From: Anaeromyxobacter sp. Fw109-5
Lineage (GTDB): Bacteria > Myxococcota > Myxococcia > Myxococcales > Anaeromyxobacteraceae
Assembly: GCF_000017505.1 (NCBI RefSeq)
Contig: NC_009675.1
Span: 3,481,001-3,545,000 of the forward strand
Direction: 5' to 3'
Length of the DNA: 64,000 nt
This document shows, in pieces, positions 62,290-64,000 of this stretch (position 1 is its first letter; each line of letters begins with the position of its first letter). Under the pieces are notes generated by a model that saw nothing but the letters and a program-made list of their open reading frames with translations, searched no databases and was not told where the DNA came from. A program made the position numbers and the translations under genes.

Positions 62290-62587
62290 GGTCGGGGTCG
62301 AGGTCGAGGTCGAGGTCGGGGTCGGGGTCGGGGTCGGGGTCGAGGTCGGGGTCGAGGTCGCGGGTCGCGGGTCGCGGGTCGCGGTCGAGGTCGAGGTCGA
62401 GGTCGAGGTCGGGGTCGAGGTCGCGAGGTCGAGGTCGAGGTCGAGGTCGAGGTCGAGGTCGAGGTCGAGGTCGAGGTCGAGGTCGAGGTCGAGGTCGAGG
62501 TCGCGGTCGCGGTCGCGGTCGCGGTCGCGGTCGCGAGGTCGAGGTCGAGGTCGAGGTCGCGGGTCGCGGGTCGCGGGTCGCGGGTCG
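62290..62587. repeat. GGTCGR hexamer array 2
   Basis: About 298 bp of 6-bp units. GGTCGG units dominate at the left, a long homogeneous GGTCGA run lies in the middle, a GGTCGC block near 62500-62535, and 7-bp GGGTCGC units appear at 62370-62392 and 62558-62585. Internal homogenisation into blocks shows recent slippage or unequal exchange. It fills the space between the HNH element and the glycosyltransferase stop; no gene is supported within it. Confidence 0.9.
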
Positions 62588-62615
62588 GATCCGATTTCCC
62601 GGCAGCCGTGTCGCC

Positions 62616-63410
62616 TCACCCTCCCCGCTCCGCCCTCCGCTCCCACCACGTCCGCAGCAGGATCGGCGCGAACGCAGCGTCCTCGACGAGGTAGCGGCGC
62701 CACAGCCGGCGCGGCTCGCGCGACAGCCGGTGCAGCCACTCGAGGCCCGCGCGCGACATCCAGCGCGGCGCGCGCGGGACGGTCCCCGCGACGAAGGCGA
62801 GGCTCGCGCCGACGCCCAGGACCACCGCCGGCCGGAGCAGCTCGAGGTGGCGGTGGATCCAGAGCTCCTGCTTCGGCGCGCCCAGCCCGACGTAGACGAG
62901 GTCCGGGCGCGCCGCCCGGACGCGCTCCGCGGCGGCGCGGCAGGCCTCGGCGCCCGCGGGCGAGAGGTCGAGGGCCGGCGCGTCCACGCCGGCGATCCGG
63001 ACGCCGGGATCCCGCGCGAGGACCTCCGCGGCCCGCGCCGCGTCGCCGGGCGCGCCGCCGAGCAGGTACAGCCCCCAGCCGCGCCTCGCCGCGCGCGCCG
63101 CGAGCGGCGCCACCAGATCGGAGCCCGCCACGCGCTCGGGCAGCGGCGCCCCGAGGAGCCGCGAGGCCCAGACGAGCGGCATCCCGTCCGCGAGGGCGAG
63201 GTCGGCGCCCGCGTAGGCGGCGCGGAGCTCCGCGTCGCGCTCCGCCTTCACGACGTGGTCCACGTTCGGCGTGAACACCGCCCCGCCCCGCCCCGCGAGG
63301 ACGAGCGCCTCGATCGCGTCGAGCGCCTCCTCCAGGGCGAGCGGGTCGAGCTCGAGCCGGCCGATCCGCAGGCGGCGCGACGGGGGAGGCGGTGCGGGGG
63401 GGGACGCCAC
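62616..63410 (-). CDS. WecB/TagA/CpsF family glycosyltransferase
   Basis: A 264-aa GT26 enzyme that adds an N-acetyl-sugar or similar to a lipid-linked intermediate in surface polysaccharide synthesis. Motifs: VFTPNVDHVVKAE (near 50), LALADGMPLVWASRLLG, GLYLLGGAPGDAARAAEVL and VYVGLGAPKQELWIHRH. The GTG at 63410 has GGGGAGAAG a few bases upstream; a GTG at 63446 is an alternative. An 8-C run lies in the first codons, a possible slippage site. No other polysaccharide gene is in the window. Confidence 0.87.
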   Translation of the reverse strand: MASPPAPPPPSRRLRIGRLELDPLALEEALDAIEALVLAGRGGAVFTPNVDHVVKAERDAELRAAYAGADLALADGMPLVWASRLLGAPLPERVAGSDLVAPLAARAARRGWGLYLLGGAPGDAARAAEVLARDPGVRIAGVDAPALDLSPAGAEACRAAAERVRAARPDLVYVGLGAPKQELWIHRHLELLRPAVVLGVGASLAFVAGTVPRAPRWMSRAGLEWLHRLSREPRRLWRRYLVEDAAFAPILLRTWWERRAERGG

Positions 63411-63514
63411 GCGCCACTTCTCCCCGCGTGCGGGGCGCCCGTCCACTTTTTCGAGCAGCGCAGGACCGAGCCCGCCCGGCGCGGCGGGCAGGCAGCGTGC
63501 GCCGCGGCCGCGCA

Positions 63515-64000
63515 TCAGGCCTGGTGGTCTCCGCCTTGGCCCTCGAGCTCGTACAGCGACGTCCCGAGCCGCCGGTAGCCGCGATCGCGCGCGAGCACGT
63601 CGAGGTGGAGGGTCGGCCAGTCGGAGAGGACCAGCTCCAGGTCCCGCGTGCCGGTGTACGTCTTCACGTAGCCCTTGCACGCCTCGCACACGTCGAGCCG
63701 CAGGCCGGGCTCCTGCTCGAGCTCGAGCACGCCGAGCCGGTTCGCGTCCTCGTTGTCGCAGAACGGGCAGGCCACGCGCTTGAAGGTCCACCGCGTCCGG
63801 CAGCAGCCGCACGCGAGCTGCCGGCCGCGCCCCTCCGCCACCGAGACGAGGGTGCCCATGGTCGGGGCCGATCCGCACGTCGGGCACTCGCCGCGGCGCC
63901 AGCGCTCCTCGTCGCGCCAGCGGTCGAACTCCGCCACGATCGGCGCGAGGACGCGCTGCAGGGCCGTCCACCCGAGGTACCGCACCAGCCCGCCGCCCTC
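63515..64000 (-). CDS. fdhE: Formate dehydrogenase accessory protein FdhE (5' end beyond window)
   Basis: The C-terminal 160 or so residues of FdhE. Four CxxC pairs form the rubredoxin-like metal sites: CPTCG, CGCC, CPFC and CEAC, in the contexts RGECPTCGSAP, QLACGCCRTRW, RVACPFCDNED and DVCEACKGYVKTY. The preceding GGGLVRYLGWTALQ block is also typical. The reading frame continues through the window edge, so the start is not visible. FdhE supports maturation of respiratory formate dehydrogenase, whose genes presumably lie upstream outside the window. Confidence 0.92.
   Translation of the reverse strand, partial: EGGGLVRYLGWTALQRVLAPIVAEFDRWRDEERWRRGECPTCGSAPTMGTLVSVAEGRGRQLACGCCRTRWTFKRVACPFCDNEDANRLGVLELEQEPGLRLDVCEACKGYVKTYTGTRDLELVLSDWPTLHLDVLARDRGYRRLGTSLYELEGQGGDHQA

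Noticed and set aside
62290-62587. CRISPR array
   Set aside because: Units are 6-7 bp without spacers, and no cas gene is present.
63396-63403. Frameshift at the 8-base homopolymer near the glycosyltransferase start
   Set aside because: The frame is consistent with homology downstream, and a good ribosome site precedes the GTG; only potential slippage is noted.

Overview
The window is very GC-rich chromosomal DNA with dense, often overlapping genes. Its gene content points to a deltaproteobacterium (Myxococcota) close to Anaeromyxobacter: many GAF/PAS/histidine-kinase sensors, a compact nif cluster, FAD/Fe-S oxidoreductases and FdhE. The genus assignment is inference from gene content and codon use; no rRNA or tRNA gene was seen.

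Layout. 1-6 kb: a bacteriohemerythrin (-), a 1227-aa FAD/Fe-S oxidoreductase and a glutamate dehydrogenase (+). 6-19.5 kb: a GAF/GAF/GAF/PAS sensor, an AidB-like acyl-CoA dehydrogenase, an aldehyde dehydrogenase, a CPBP membrane protease, a coupled minus-strand run (DUF523/DUF1722 protein, class II photolyase, NAD-binding protein, GAF histidine kinase), a YihY-family and a DUF1206 membrane protein. 19.5-28 kb: a small membrane protein, an OtsA-OtsB fusion, and a three-gene unit of a DUF2760 protein plus two divergent Hsp70-like proteins. 28-37.5 kb: a small lipoprotein, a DUF72 protein, a hybrid sensor kinase, an aldo/keto reductase, and a phosphonate-type ABC transporter with two unusual fusions (ATPase plus LysR-type ligand-binding domain; two permease domains in one chain) and its binding protein.

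37.5-39.3 kb and 60.6-62.6 kb hold two diverged copies of one repeated element. Each has a conserved leader of about 510 bp, a hairpin with the Shine-Dalgarno in its loop, an HNH-endonuclease-family gene and a conserved tail. Both abut GGTCGR hexamer arrays at the same junction, and copy 2 carries a perfect 14-bp terminal inverted repeat. Each copy has lost a different part of the gene. This is the most novel structure in the window.

39.3-53.8 kb is the nitrogen-fixation region: nifH-nifD-nifK-nifEN(fused)-nifX-fdxB-nifB-nifW on the minus strand, possibly followed by a DUF429 gene. A -24/-12 promoter lies before nifH. Upstream are a GNAT acetyltransferase and nifA, then draT and draG, which would switch NifH activity by ADP-ribosylation of Arg99. 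NifD has an N-terminal extension of roughly 40 residues encoded by a dispersed palindromic repeat.

53.9-64 kb: a secreted M4 metalloprotease with an inserted PA domain, a small membrane protein, convergent sodium:neurotransmitter and alanine/glycine symporters, HNH element copy 2, a WecB/TagA/CpsF glycosyltransferase and the 3' part of fdhE, which runs off the window end.
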